From Persicirhabdus sediminis (lineage in GTDB: Bacteria > Verrucomicrobiota > Verrucomicrobiia > Verrucomicrobiales > Akkermansiaceae), in NCBI RefSeq assembly GCF_016595495.1, contig NZ_JAENIM010000039.1:684989-748988 (forward strand): 64,000 nucleotides of DNA. Direction: 5' to 3'. The stretch's first letter is position 1. Every line of letters begins with the position of its first letter. A program made the position numbers and the translations under genes. The notes under the pieces are model-generated. The model saw nothing but the letters and a program-made list of their open reading frames with translations, was not told where the DNA came from and searched no databases. Shown here piece by piece: positions 8,575 through 17,748 of this stretch.

Positions 8575-9618
8575 TTACTCACTATCAGAAGCGAGGTCTT
8601 CAACCTGCTTTTTCAGCTGCTTAAACTCTTTCATCAGTTTTGGCAATCTCTCCACCGCAATGAGCTTCTTCTGCTCGTCGCGGAATGGACGAGCTGGCAT
8701 GCCATAGTAAGTGCCCTTTTCGGTAATGCTCTTGGTGACGCCACTGGCGCCAGCGATGACTACTTGATCAGCCACCTCAACGTGACCTGTCACACCTGAT
8801 TTAGCAGCTAGCACCACGTAGTTACCCAGCTTGGATGATCCAGCCACGCCAACCTGAGACACCATCAGGCAATGTTTGCCAGTGATCACATTGTGACCAA
8901 TCTGCACGAGGTTATCGATCTTAGTTCCTTCACCAATGACGGTTTTACCAAAACGAGCGCGATCGACACATGAATTGGAGCCAATTTCCACGTCATCTTC
9001 TAAGACAACAATGCCCACTTGGTCGACTTTGACGTGACGACCGTCAACCAGCTCAAAGCCGTAACCATCAGAGCCAATCACACAGCCAGGCTGGAGGATC
9101 ACACGATCGCCAATCACGCAGCGTTCGCGCACAGTAGTATTGGCATGCAGCAGGCAATCGCGACCGATTTGGCAATCTTCGCCAATCACCACACCAGCGG
9201 CAATCTCTGTACCGTCACCAATCACAGCTCCAGCTTCGATCACAGCGCCTGCGCGCACGCAGACTTTGCTGGCGTCTAGCTGGGCAGATTCATCCACGTA
9301 AGCCGCTGGGTGAATACCTGGTTTGAAACTGCGTTGCCCTTCAGCCATCTGCTTGACCACGAGGCCAAAGGCAAATGATGGATTTTCCACTTCAATCAAT
9401 GTGGCTCCGGCTGGCTGGTCAGATAAGCCAGCTGGCACGATGACCACGCCAGCTTTGGTAGCTAGAAAATCTTGATAATATTTCTCGTTGCCGAGAAATG
9501 AAACATCCTGCGCGCCGGCTTCATTCAGTGATGCCAGGCCGGTCACCTCGACTTCTTCACTGCCTTGCACGACATTCCCGCCAACCAACTCGCTAATTGC
9601 TGTAACCTTCAAACTCAT
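8575..9618 (-). CDS. lpxD: UDP-3-O-(3-hydroxyacyl)glucosamine N-acyltransferase
   Basis: Third enzyme of lipid A synthesis. It transfers a second hydroxyacyl chain from acyl carrier protein to UDP-3-O-acylglucosamine. 347 residues from the ATG at 9618. Longer in-frame starts up to 9834 add a sequence without LpxD character. The N-terminal uridine-binding domain contains GLASLNEAGAQDVSFL. The central left-handed beta helix is visible as hexapeptide repeats (VCVRAGAVIEAGAVIGDGTEIAAGVVIG...). The catalytic His region is VQIGHNVITGKHC, and a C-terminal coiled helix follows (LPKLMKEFKQLKKQVEDLAS). It proves a lipid A-type outer membrane. No other lpx gene is adjacent. It is divergent from the membrane protein at 9815. 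Confidence 0.95.
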   Translation of the reverse strand: MSLKVTAISELVGGNVVQGSEEVEVTGLASLNEAGAQDVSFLGNEKYYQDFLATKAGVVIVPAGLSDQPAGATLIEVENPSFAFGLVVKQMAEGQRSFKPGIHPAAYVDESAQLDASKVCVRAGAVIEAGAVIGDGTEIAAGVVIGEDCQIGRDCLLHANTTVRERCVIGDRVILQPGCVIGSDGYGFELVDGRHVKVDQVGIVVLEDDVEIGSNSCVDRARFGKTVIGEGTKIDNLVQIGHNVITGKHCLMVSQVGVAGSSKLGNYVVLAAKSGVTGHVEVADQVVIAGASGVTKSITEKGTYYGMPARPFRDEQKKLIAVERLPKLMKEFKQLKKQVEDLASDSE

Positions 9619-9814
9619 GATCTTCGTGATAAACTTGTTCACCCCTATGGATGTCTTACGCCACGCTAAATTTTCCACCGCTGACAAGCAAGCTCTGATC
9701 TGTGAGAACTGATCGCAAAAAGTAAATCTGCACACAATCACGCTTTTTACTTGGGATTGCCCATCGATCCGTAGTAAACCGCAACCAGCAGAAGCTAACA
9801 ACATCACCCACATT

Positions 9815-10201
9815 ATGGATCCTACCATCTTCAAATTTGTTCACTACATTGGCATTCTCACCCTATTTTTCTCACTTGGCGCCATGTTTAGCGGCGCCAG
9901 CTGGAAAAAATCATTTGGCATGGGCCACGGCATCGGCCTGCTGCTCATCATTATCTCCGGCTTTGGTTTCCTCGGCGTTGCCAAGCTCGGCATCCCAGTT
10001 TGGGCCATCGTCAAAACCATCATCTGGTTATTCTTTGGTGCCTCACTCGCACTGGCGAAAAAGGGCAAACTCAAAGGACTCGCCGCGTGGGTCGTCATCA
10101 TCGGCCTCGGGTCAGCTGCTGCCTTCATCGGGCTCAACTGGAAAACTGGCAAACTGCCAGCATTCATGGTGAAAAACTTGGTCGAAAAGAAAGCCGAGTA
10201 A
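9815..10201 (+). CDS. Small integral membrane protein, four predicted helices
   Basis: 128 residues. Four hydrophobic segments are visible: FVHYIGILTLFFSLGAMFSG, the region GIGLLLIIISGFGFLGVAKLG (N-terminal half), VWAIVKTIIWLFFGASLAL, and LAAWVVIIGLGSAAAFIGL. It resembles short inner-membrane proteins of the SirB/CopD-like or DUF type common in verrucomicrobia. No heme- or metal-binding pattern is convincing apart from a His in helix 1 and a His between helices (GMGHG). The function is unknown. The gene is alone between lpxD (divergent) and a terminator. Confidence 0.82.
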   Translation: MDPTIFKFVHYIGILTLFFSLGAMFSGASWKKSFGMGHGIGLLLIIISGFGFLGVAKLGIPVWAIVKTIIWLFFGASLALAKKGKLKGLAAWVVIIGLGSAAAFIGLNWKTGKLPAFMVKNLVEKKAE

Positions 10202-10228
10202 TTTCAGCTAAAAGCAAATTCTCAACAA

Positions 10229-10260
10229 ACACGGTGGCCAGCTGGCTGCCGTGTTTTTTT
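10229..10260 (+). terminator. Rho-independent terminator
   Basis: ACACGG...CCGTGT stem, extended inside by GGCC/GGC around AGCT, followed by eight T residues, 28 bp after the stop at 10201. Confidence 0.85.
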
Positions 10261-10324
10261 TGTGTCCGTGCATTTATCCGTGTGAAAGCTTGTATGCTAG
10301 TGGAATCAGCTGAATGCTGTGGTC

Positions 10325-11407
10325 ATGATTCCTGTTGCGTCCATCACCTTGCCATCTTCGTTGACTGAATTTGACGAAATTATTGATGTGCGCTCTCCTG
10401 CTGAATTTGCCGAGGATCACATTCCCGGCGCCATCAATCTCCCCTGCCTCACTAACGAACAACGAGCCGAGGTGGGCACACTTGATCGCAAGAGCGCCTT
10501 TGAAGCCCGTCGCCTCGGTGCCGCGCTGGTGACCGAAAACATGTCGCGTCACCTCAGAACGCATTTTGCCGACAAAGCAAAAAATTACACGCCGCTGATT
10601 TATTGTTGGCGCGGCGGCATGCGCTCGCGGTCCTGCGCATTCATCCTCTGCTCCATCGGCTGGCGCGCCAGAGTGATTGATCGTGGCTACCAACATTACC
10701 GCAATTTTGTCATCGACCAAATCGAGCAGTTTTTTGATCAGGGAAATGTCCAGCTGCGTGTGCTCTCCGGGCTCACGGGCATCGGCAAAACGCGCCTATT
10801 ATACGCGCTGGAAGCTGCCGGCGAGCAAGTGCTCGACCTCGAACAACTCGCCAACCACCGCGGGTCCACACTTGGGTCCAGCCCAGATTCATCACAGCCG
10901 AGCCAGAAATATTTTGAAAGCCAGCTCCTCGACACCTTGTCGAAATTCGACCTAAGCAGGCCAATTTACACCGAATCAGAAAGCAACCGCATTGGCAAAA
11001 TCCACTGCCCGCCATCACTGTGGAGGCAGATGAAAATCAGCCAAGTCGTAGAAATCACCCTGCCTATTGAAGAACGCGCCAGCCTGCTGCTCACTGATTA
11101 CCATCATTTTGTCGAGCATCCAGAAACCCTCTACCCATTGCTCGACAAACTGGTGCCACTGCGCGGACACGCCAAAGTCGAACAATGGAAACAGCTCATC
11201 AAAGAAGGAAAATGGCGCGAATTTGTTCTCTCCAATTTACGCGACCACTACGACCTGTGCTATCGTGTCCCTGGTCACGAGAAATCAAATTATCCCGCCG
11301 CCAGCCACACCGTGGCGCTAACTGACCACTCGCCCGCGGCGATTGAAAAAGCCATTGCCGAGCTCACAGCTCTACCCACTCAGCTGCATGAAAATGCCAC
11401 TCATTGA
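10325..11407 (+). CDS. mnmH: tRNA 2-selenouridine synthase
   Basis: About 360 residues. An N-terminal rhodanese domain (EIIDVRSPAEFAEDHIPGA) carries the catalytic Cys in CWRGGMRSRS. A P-loop domain follows (SGLTGIGKTRLL), then the family-specific HRGSTLG and ESESNRIGK motifs. MnmH swaps the sulfur of 2-thiouridine at the tRNA wobble base for selenium, using selenophosphate, and can also geranylate the thiouridine. Full activity needs SelD, which is not in the window. An upstream in-frame GTG at 10319 is less likely than the ATG at 10325. The gene overlaps the next one, so the two are co-transcribed. Confidence 0.93.
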   Translation: MIPVASITLPSSLTEFDEIIDVRSPAEFAEDHIPGAINLPCLTNEQRAEVGTLDRKSAFEARRLGAALVTENMSRHLRTHFADKAKNYTPLIYCWRGGMRSRSCAFILCSIGWRARVIDRGYQHYRNFVIDQIEQFFDQGNVQLRVLSGLTGIGKTRLLYALEAAGEQVLDLEQLANHRGSTLGSSPDSSQPSQKYFESQLLDTLSKFDLSRPIYTESESNRIGKIHCPPSLWRQMKISQVVEITLPIEERASLLLTDYHHFVEHPETLYPLLDKLVPLRGHAKVEQWKQLIKEGKWREFVLSNLRDHYDLCYRVPGHEKSNYPAASHTVALTDHSPAAIEKAIAELTALPTQLHENATH

Positions 11408-12209
11408 CGCACACAACCACCTGCAAGACCCACGCATCTACCCACAGGCAGATGCCATCATCGCGCAGATGCGTGCGGTTGGTATTGAGAAATGCATCGT
11501 CAATGGCACCCAGCCAACTGATTGGCCAAAAGTTGCCGCGCTAGCTGAAAAATTCCCGCAATTCATCATCCCCGCATTTGGCCTGCACCCGTGGCAGTCG
11601 GCTAACGCTTCAGCTAGCTGGCTCGACCAACTCGCTGGCTACCTCGAAAAACTCCCCCACAGCCTAGTTGGCGAATGTGGTCTCGACCGATGGATTAAAG
11701 GATTCGACATCGATCTGCAAAAAACTCAACTGATTCAGCAGATCCAGCTAGCCAACCAGCTCGGCAGATCCATCACCATCCACTGCCTGAAAGCGTGGGG
11801 ACCATTGATGGACATTTTCGACGCGCTAGAGAAATCTGGCCAACCGTGCCGCCGCCCATTTCTCCTCCATTCATACAATGGTTCCAAGGAGCTCGTGCCC
11901 CAGCTAGTCAAACGCGGTGCCTACTTTTCCATTTCCAGCTACTTTCTGCACAAGCGCAAATCCAAGGCCTTTGATGCCTTTCGTGCCGTGCCCGCTGACC
12001 GCCTGCTGATTGAGACCGACGCGCCTGACATGCTCGGCCCGCCAGCTAGCCAGAAATTCCAGCTGGATGGAAATTTGAACCACCCAGCCAATTTGGCTCA
12101 ACTCGCCACTCTTGCAGCGGCGAGGCTAGAAATCGACGAAAATACCTTCATTGCACAATGCTGGGCAAATACGCAATCATTTCTCTCACCGCCGTCCAAA
12201 CCCAGCTGA
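11388..12209 (+). CDS. TatD-family metal-dependent hydrolase
   Basis: About 273 residues. All metal ligands of the TatD amidohydrolase fold are present: HNH near the start (LIDAHNHL), GECGLD, ITIHC, LLHSYNG and IETDAPDML. TatD proteins are mostly 3'-5' DNA/RNA exonucleases or deoxyribonucleases, and the exact substrate here is open. The start at 11388 lies inside the last codons of mnmH (about 20-bp overlap), which implies translational coupling. A second ATG at 11394 is also possible. The stop lies one base from the convergent stop of the pseudopilin operon at 12211, leaving no room for a separate terminator. Confidence 0.88.
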   Translation: MKMPLIDAHNHLQDPRIYPQADAIIAQMRAVGIEKCIVNGTQPTDWPKVAALAEKFPQFIIPAFGLHPWQSANASASWLDQLAGYLEKLPHSLVGECGLDRWIKGFDIDLQKTQLIQQIQLANQLGRSITIHCLKAWGPLMDIFDALEKSGQPCRRPFLLHSYNGSKELVPQLVKRGAYFSISSYFLHKRKSKAFDAFRAVPADRLLIETDAPDMLGPPASQKFQLDGNLNHPANLAQLATLAAARLEIDENTFIAQCWANTQSFLSPPSKPS

Positions 12210-12210
12210 C

Positions 12211-14190
12211 TCACAGTTCCTCAACCACAATCAGCCAGTTGACAAAATGCACTGGCGGCAAATCGTCGACGGTTTCGACGGGTTTTAGCTCAGCCTCGAT
12301 GGCGTCACTATAGCTAGTGCCAGAGGCAGATTTCAGGTCGAGTGGTTTCACAGACTCCGTATAATCATTCGCTAGCACATTTAATCGGCCAGACATATCG
12401 ATACCCAGATCGACGCGCTCAGAGCCGAACCGTGGTTCTGGGGTAAAGATCGATACCGCTGGATAGGCGCCAGATGATTTGGTGGTTTCATTAAAATCAT
12501 CGTCAAAAAACGTGCGCAGATCAGTCACCACCGATAAACCAGCGCTGAAATCAGTCGCCAAATCACTCGCTCCTGTGATTTTTAATGCCACATCATCATC
12601 AGCCGGCGGCTGCTCGTAATATTCCTCCAAGTTATGGAAAGTATTGGCTGCTTCTTCAGCCTCACTTGGCAATCTATGGGTCACATGGATGGTATTATTA
12701 TCTTCAACGTTCATGCCATTCGCGGTGAGGAATACTTTCAGCAATGATAGATCCAAGGTGATGGCGCCTTGGCCATTCGCCGCCACTTCCTCTGGCCTGA
12801 ATGGAAATGCATTTTCAAAATCCTGCGCGTCCCAATCTTGGTATTCAGAACCAGTACCAATCAATGAATGACCAGCTCCTAGGTAATACCTTTCCCACTC
12901 GGTGCCATCTGGCTTCATCGCCTTCACACGAATGCCGTCTACTTCTAGCGAGCCCATATTCGGGAATACATCTAGGATATCCACCTGCAGCTCACACTGG
13001 CGGGCGCCGCGAGAATATTCAGTCCACGTCGTTGACGAAAATGTCGTAGATTCGTCGTGTTCGTCGCCACCGTAGTAGCGGAAAAAGTCTATGCCAGTAT
13101 TGATGGGAATGAATGATACCCGCCCAGAATCCGATGACCGTGAGATTGGGAAAAAATTCTCATCGCTGTGGTAGATATTTGCGTGCTGGTTTTCGTAATC
13201 TTCGCGAGTCATCGACTCTGCGCCGATGTTGCCAATATTGCTCATGCTGAGTAATTCGGCACCCTCACGCGTCGCCAGACGTGTCACACTGCTATTGATG
13301 TTGGTCTGCTCGACTTTGCGACCGTAAACACCACCGTCGATAATGATATTGGCATTCCAATCTGACTCGTCAGCATGTTTGCCCATGCTCATGAAGGCGT
13401 CAGCTGAGATAGGTAGCTGCGAGGGCACTTCGTACAGCGAGATCATGTAATGTTTCACCGCTGAGCCGACGTGAGTGCCTTCACCCTGGTCGGCAAAATC
13501 CACACTGAATGTCCACCAGTTGTGTTTGGCCACAAAATCCTCACCTGGCTCACAATAACCAAAGTGGATATTTGGATAGGGCAAAACCGCATAGTTGGAA
13601 AAATTGCCATTCTCATCAACATAACCTTTTTCGTGAGAAATAATCGGCGCTAGCTTTTCATGATCTAAGCTCAGCTGTGAGCCACTGCGGTAGCTCCACA
13701 TGCTTGGAGTGCTGACGCCGGTAATTTCAAATGAGATCCCGCCAGTATTGGATTCGGGATTATAACCAACTAATGATTTCATCATCTCACCAACCAGCTC
13801 AACATCACCCACATTGGCGCGTGTCGATGTGGTATCAATCGCCTGCATCAATGCATCATCCGAAATCTCAGCATTGGCCGCATCCAATGCCTCTTGAAAA
13901 ATCGTAGGCCATTTGATTTCGCTGAAGGCATCCCCGTCACTACTTCCCTCGTGCATCGCCAAATACGCTTTTTCAGGAACAATCTGCACCAAGGCACGTA
14001 AAAAGGCGTCTTCTTTCTGGCTGTAATCCATACGCAAGTGCGTATCAGCCGCTACTTCATGATCAACCACCGCACGGTGATAGGTCATGGACATGACCCC
14101 CAAAATCAAAATACCTAATGATATCACCGAGAGCATGACGGCGTAGCCAGCTGGGCTTGGCCGTTTGTTATAATTGTGATGCGCTTGCAT
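12211..14190 (-). CDS. Large pseudopilin-like protein (GspK/PilX type)
   Basis: 659 residues. The N-terminus has the shape of a class III pilin signal lacking Glu5: a basic leader ending PSPAG, then YAVMLSVISLGILILGVMSM and a polar domain. That is typical of GspK/PilX tip proteins, which are also the longest members of such sets. The rest is a large extracellular domain without recognised motifs, rich in Asp/Glu (FDDDFNETT, DEHDESTTF). It overlaps the upstream pseudopilin gene by 23 bp, so it is the last gene of the operon. It resembles the long first protein of the Verru_Chthon cassettes known from verrucomicrobia. That match is an inference from layout and length, not from a search. Confidence 0.75.
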   Translation of the reverse strand: MQAHHNYNKRPSPAGYAVMLSVISLGILILGVMSMTYHRAVVDHEVAADTHLRMDYSQKEDAFLRALVQIVPEKAYLAMHEGSSDGDAFSEIKWPTIFQEALDAANAEISDDALMQAIDTTSTRANVGDVELVGEMMKSLVGYNPESNTGGISFEITGVSTPSMWSYRSGSQLSLDHEKLAPIISHEKGYVDENGNFSNYAVLPYPNIHFGYCEPGEDFVAKHNWWTFSVDFADQGEGTHVGSAVKHYMISLYEVPSQLPISADAFMSMGKHADESDWNANIIIDGGVYGRKVEQTNINSSVTRLATREGAELLSMSNIGNIGAESMTREDYENQHANIYHSDENFFPISRSSDSGRVSFIPINTGIDFFRYYGGDEHDESTTFSSTTWTEYSRGARQCELQVDILDVFPNMGSLEVDGIRVKAMKPDGTEWERYYLGAGHSLIGTGSEYQDWDAQDFENAFPFRPEEVAANGQGAITLDLSLLKVFLTANGMNVEDNNTIHVTHRLPSEAEEAANTFHNLEEYYEQPPADDDVALKITGASDLATDFSAGLSVVTDLRTFFDDDFNETTKSSGAYPAVSIFTPEPRFGSERVDLGIDMSGRLNVLANDYTESVKPLDLKSASGTSYSDAIEAELKPVETVDDLPPVHFVNWLIVVEEL

Positions 14191-14737
14191 AAGTAATCTC
14201 CTCGTTTTTTGGTCCCTTTAATGTCGCGGTCAGCCTGCCGTTGGTATTGCTAAATACTAAGCCGTCACCTTCAGCTGGAGCATCCCACCTAGCGAGTCGC
14301 CAGTCGGCCTCATCCCAAATAGGCACGCTGCCAGCAGCTGGATCTTCATGGTAATAATTGATCGAAACTTCACCATCTACGGTTTGCGCCTCAATCATGC
14401 CAAAACTTTTATTTCCCACAGCATCGCGGAAAACTAAAACCAAAACATCTCCGCTCGAGGCCCCCGTCACTCCTGATCGAGCTGCCGTCATATCGGCAAA
14501 AATCTGGTAGCGGTCGGCGCGCTGGACAATACGCCCGAGCATGTTGCTCACCTGCGGAGCATCTTCCACGAGGAAGTTATTGTCCCTGATGATTTTTTGC
14601 AATTTGAGCTGCTGGCTTAATAAACCCATGCCGAATCCAGCGATGATGACCATCATGCCAATGACAATGGTCAGCTCAATCAGCGTGAACGCTTTCTTGC
14701 AGCTAGCTGGGTATTTTATTTTCTGAACTACCTTCAT
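14168..14737 (-). CDS. Prepilin-type protein (GspJ/PilW-like)
   Basis: 189 residues. The signature is CKKA|FTLIELTIVIGMMVI: a prepilin peptidase site with Ala in place of Gly at -1, Glu at +5, and a 20-residue hydrophobic helix. The mature part is a small beta-rich domain (VLVLVFRDAVGNKSFGMIEAQ, DEADWRLARWD). The start shares its first base with the stop of the 169-residue gene upstream (TAATG), and the 3' end overlaps the next gene by 23 bp, so translation is coupled. It is probably a minor pseudopilin of an export or pilus-like filament. No assembly ATPase or secretin is in the window. Confidence 0.82.
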   Translation of the reverse strand: MKVVQKIKYPASCKKAFTLIELTIVIGMMVIIAGFGMGLLSQQLKLQKIIRDNNFLVEDAPQVSNMLGRIVQRADRYQIFADMTAARSGVTGASSGDVLVLVFRDAVGNKSFGMIEAQTVDGEVSINYYHEDPAAGSVPIWDEADWRLARWDAPAEGDGLVFSNTNGRLTATLKGPKNEEITYASASQL

Positions 14738-15246
14738 TACTGGCTCCTCACTACGGTTCTGGAGGCGATGTATTCGCGCCCATTGGTTTCGTATGCCACA
14801 ATGATGCGGATGGTAATGATGTCGGATAAACTTTCATCCGTGCCAGCTGGATTGATGTAAACGCGGCGCACATCGGCTGTAACATCAAAGCCATCTTCCA
14901 GCACGCCATTAGCATTGGTGGATGCCGAGCGTTTGCCAATCACCGTGGTAGTGGCTGCGGGCGCTGATCCACCTTCACTGTAGGCAACATAAGTTGGCCA
15001 CGTCGTGTCGGAATTATCCGTGGTGATGAGCTCAAAGGGAATGGCATTGGCATCAGCCACCTCCACAGATAGGTAGGCATCCACCAGCGTTTTGGTGATC
15101 GTCCAGTTCCGGGTAGCCAGCGTATTCATCATGCTCTGGAAGGATATGGCACCGATGACAACCATCACCATCACCGCGGCGGTAATTTCCAAAAGCACAC
15201 TACCCTTTTTACAGCTGCGTTTTTTAATATTCGTTGCACTAGTCAT
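14737..15246 (-). CDS. Prepilin-type protein (GspI/PilV-like)
   Basis: 169 residues. A basic leader (IKKRSCKKG) is followed by SVLLEITAAVMVMVVIGAISF, a class III prepilin peptidase site with Gly at -1 and Glu at +5. The C-terminal domain is short and beta-rich (VTADVRRVYINPAGTDESLSD, IITIRIIVAYETNGREYIAS), as in PilV/GspI minor pilins. It lies between the secreted protein at 15272-16495 (25-bp gap) and the GspJ-like gene (1-bp overlap). Confidence 0.8.
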   Translation of the reverse strand: MTSATNIKKRSCKKGSVLLEITAAVMVMVVIGAISFQSMMNTLATRNWTITKTLVDAYLSVEVADANAIPFELITTDNSDTTWPTYVAYSEGGSAPAATTTVIGKRSASTNANGVLEDGFDVTADVRRVYINPAGTDESLSDIITIRIIVAYETNGREYIASRTVVRSQ

Positions 15247-15271
15247 CTCATCATTTTCTAGCTAGCTGGAA

Positions 15272-16495
15272 TTACTCCAGCGTATTAATTTCAGCATTCA
15301 CACGGATCTTCGGCAGCACATCAAATGTGTACTCAGCGAGGATTTCATCTTGGTTTGGCAATACCGGTGATTGGTGAACTACCTGCACCCACCATTTGCC
15401 CGAATCGGTGATATTTTCCTCCCAACCAGTGAGATCAATATCGCGGGTAATCGGCGTATCATCACTCGGGTTGATGTATGAGTTGAGCACTGATATTGAT
15501 GGTCTAGTGACATCTTGATCGCTGAAGCCAGTTAACGAGCTGCGATCAGCATCGGTAATCAAACGCACAAAAGTCGTGCTGCCTGGATAGAGGTCTTCAG
15601 CGGTCACTGAAACATTAGGAAAATCAGCACCAAAAACATTCTCGGTTGAATCCGTAGTGATGGTAGCTTCAGGTACTGGGAATACGTAAACTTGCACGCG
15701 GTCCAAAGTCAGATCAACTGTCCGAGTTGGATCACCAGCAATAATCTCACTGATACGCAATTTGATTTCATCATCCACAGATGAATCTGTATCTTCACCT
15801 TCTTTAGAGGCACCATCATTACTTGAGTCCACCCCGTCGACGTTGTTACCGTGGCCGTTGTTGGTTTTGTAAATGAGAATGTCTTCTGGGTTTTCCGGCT
15901 GGGCGTAGATAGAAAATGTCTCAATGCCGTAGGATTTGCCATCTTCCTCAGCTGGAATCACGGTGGCCAGAGTCATTGAATCTTCCTCGTTGTCGCCAAT
16001 CATCGTTGAACCAAACTCAGTGAGTTCACCATTATTGGGCTGGAATTCGTGCACCAGCTCCACTTCGCTAGCTGATGCCAGCTCAGACTCAGGCAAGAGC
16101 CCGCTCGTTTCCCAGGTGATGGTGTAAGCAATGTCAGCACGGGTACGTTTCCATGTTCCGGATCCCGCATCATCACCTTCAAAGGGGTCGGGTGAAACAA
16201 TGGATAAAGTGGCCTGCGCACTGTACGCGCCAACAAATTTTTCATCGAGCAACCAAGATTGGCTACCATCGCTGCGAATCGACCACAGCTCGTAAACGGT
16301 GCCTTCAACCAGCACCGGCATCACCGAGCTAGCTTCTCCTTGCTGCGGAATGTCTTCCATGTATGACGGCGCATTGCCATTTACTGGCCGCTCAACAATG
16401 AAGTTGATGTAGTCAGCCGCGCTGATTGAGCTGACTGTAAAACCAGCGCAAATAGCTAGCTGGCGAATGAGTTGATTAGAGGTTTTCATTTTCAT
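15272..16495 (-). CDS. Secreted protein of the pseudopilin operon, unknown function
   Basis: 407 residues. The signal peptide is MKMKTSNQLIRQLAICAGF through AA (cleavage near ISAADY). The mature protein is acidic and beta-rich with Ig-like spacing (YTITWETSGLLPESELASASEVELVHEF, SVTAEDLYPGSTTFVRLITDADR). It has a low-complexity acidic linker (GVDSSNDGASKEGEDTDSSVDDE). I recognise no enzymatic motif. It is 6 bp from the 166-residue gene, so it belongs to the same transcript. The leader contains ACCCCCAA instead of a Shine-Dalgarno sequence. Confidence 0.78.
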   Translation of the reverse strand: MKMKTSNQLIRQLAICAGFTVSSISAADYINFIVERPVNGNAPSYMEDIPQQGEASSVMPVLVEGTVYELWSIRSDGSQSWLLDEKFVGAYSAQATLSIVSPDPFEGDDAGSGTWKRTRADIAYTITWETSGLLPESELASASEVELVHEFQPNNGELTEFGSTMIGDNEEDSMTLATVIPAEEDGKSYGIETFSIYAQPENPEDILIYKTNNGHGNNVDGVDSSNDGASKEGEDTDSSVDDEIKLRISEIIAGDPTRTVDLTLDRVQVYVFPVPEATITTDSTENVFGADFPNVSVTAEDLYPGSTTFVRLITDADRSSLTGFSDQDVTRPSISVLNSYINPSDDTPITRDIDLTGWEENITDSGKWWVQVVHQSPVLPNQDEILAEYTFDVLPKIRVNAEINTLE

Positions 16496-16501
16496 TGGGG
16501 G

Positions 16502-17002
16502 TTAGAGGTCGGTCACCGCCAGTGAGCGGCGCACGGCTATAGGGTTTCGATTTTTCACGGCAACAACGATCACGCGCTGCAACATCATCTGCTCTTTGAC
16601 GAGCTCATCAATCGGCTGCAGCCCGTTGGCTACATCTGATTGCACTTCCATAGATTTCACGACGCGGCGGTTGTTTTTCAAAAACTCCGCCCAGCTGACT
16701 AATTTGCCAGCTGGCGCCACCACAACATGTTTTCTCAAATACTCAGGCACATGGACCACCGCTCCTTTGGGAACAATCGTCCAAGTCCCCTTGCTAGCTA
16801 GAATTGTCGATTGCGCCAGCAGATCACGCTTATGCCGCGTTGAGGATTTATTTTCGCTGGGTTTCCCCTCTTCTGGGCTGAAAAACTTGCGCTGATCGGC
16901 CACCATTTCTGAGCGCTCGGCTGCCGTCAGTTTCTGAGGCACCGCCTCCAGCTGGTGGTAAAGCATGACCAAACCGCCGAGGATGATTGGATAAATTTTC
17001 AT
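16502..17002 (-). CDS. Small secreted protein of the pseudopilin operon
   Basis: 166 residues with a signal peptide (MKIYPIILGGLVMLYHQLEA). The body has a conserved-looking block, KGTWTIVPKGAVVHVPEYL, followed by AGKLVSWAEFLKNNRRVV, and ends RSLAVTDL. The family is not known to me. The position between two other exported proteins suggests an extracytoplasmic accessory of the filament. The gene starts 20 bp after the stop of the 241-residue gene. Confidence 0.75.
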   Translation of the reverse strand: MKIYPIILGGLVMLYHQLEAVPQKLTAAERSEMVADQRKFFSPEEGKPSENKSSTRHKRDLLAQSTILASKGTWTIVPKGAVVHVPEYLRKHVVVAPAGKLVSWAEFLKNNRRVVKSMEVQSDVANGLQPIDELVKEQMMLQRVIVVAVKNRNPIAVRRSLAVTDL

Positions 17003-17022
17003 ATCTTCATTGTCGGCATTGG

Positions 17023-17748
17023 TTAGCGGAAGGTGACGAGGAAAACCATATCCTGCATGTCGTATCCTTTGTCGGACGCATTTCCTGACTGCTCGTAAGT
17101 GTAGACACGGTCGAGCTCGACAACGAAAATGACATCTTTAGGGCCTAGCACCACGGTGCGTGTTCCCTCATCGAAATATGGCATGAGGAAAGCTTCTACA
17201 TCGCCGCCGCTGCCCATAGGGCTAGCTGATGGGTAGGTGTCGCCATTTTTCAGCGCGATGAATGAATGGGCAGGTTCCGTGCGGCTTGTGCCCGTCCATC
17301 TGAAATACTGACCCGACTCGCGGCTCTCGCCCATCATGCCGAAGTTGATCACATCATTTTCATCAACCTCACGGGTGAACAATGCGCTATTACCGCTAGG
17401 TTTGAAATTTTTTGATTTGCCTGAGTAGAGGTTGAATTCTTGCCCGTCCACACGACACTTCAAATTAATATTTAAATTACCATTCCAGTATGCGGAGCCG
17501 ATTGGCCAAACTTCCATGGTGGATTTTTCAGCGGGAACCAGCTCATCTTTAGCTGTGATCACAGCGCCTGGATCCTCAGTAATGGTGTAACTAATCTCCC
17601 AGCTCAGCGATACATGTTCGTTTTCGTTCACCACAGAATTACTTGATGATCCATTGACCCAGAGTGAGCCAGTTGGTTGTCCTTCTTCGGCGTAAACACC
17701 GGTCGCCATACCGGCGAATAACGCTAATACATAGAGTTCTTTTTTCAT
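17023..17748 (-). CDS. Secreted protein, first gene of the pseudopilin operon
   Basis: 241 residues with a signal peptide (KKELYVLALFAGMATGVYA). The mature part is Ser/Asn-rich at the start and then predicted beta-structure (VSLSWEISYTITEDPGAVITA, VWPIGSAYWNGNLNINLKC). No motif is recognised. The leader is TTTACCCCCGAAAAAA directly before ATG. It is the promoter-proximal gene; the gap to jetC's terminator (17749-18101) should hold the operon promoter. Confidence 0.75.
   Translation of the reverse strand: MKKELYVLALFAGMATGVYAEEGQPTGSLWVNGSSSNSVVNENEHVSLSWEISYTITEDPGAVITAKDELVPAEKSTMEVWPIGSAYWNGNLNINLKCRVDGQEFNLYSGKSKNFKPSGNSALFTREVDENDVINFGMMGESRESGQYFRWTGTSRTEPAHSFIALKNGDTYPSASPMGSGGDVEAFLMPYFDEGTRTVVLGPKDVIFVVELDRVYTYEQSGNASDKGYDMQDMVFLVTFR

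Noticed and set aside
9619-9834. N-terminal extension of LpxD with a membrane-like start
   Set aside because: The extra residues have no LpxD similarity and overlap the divergent gene; the ATG at 9618 gives the normal enzyme length.
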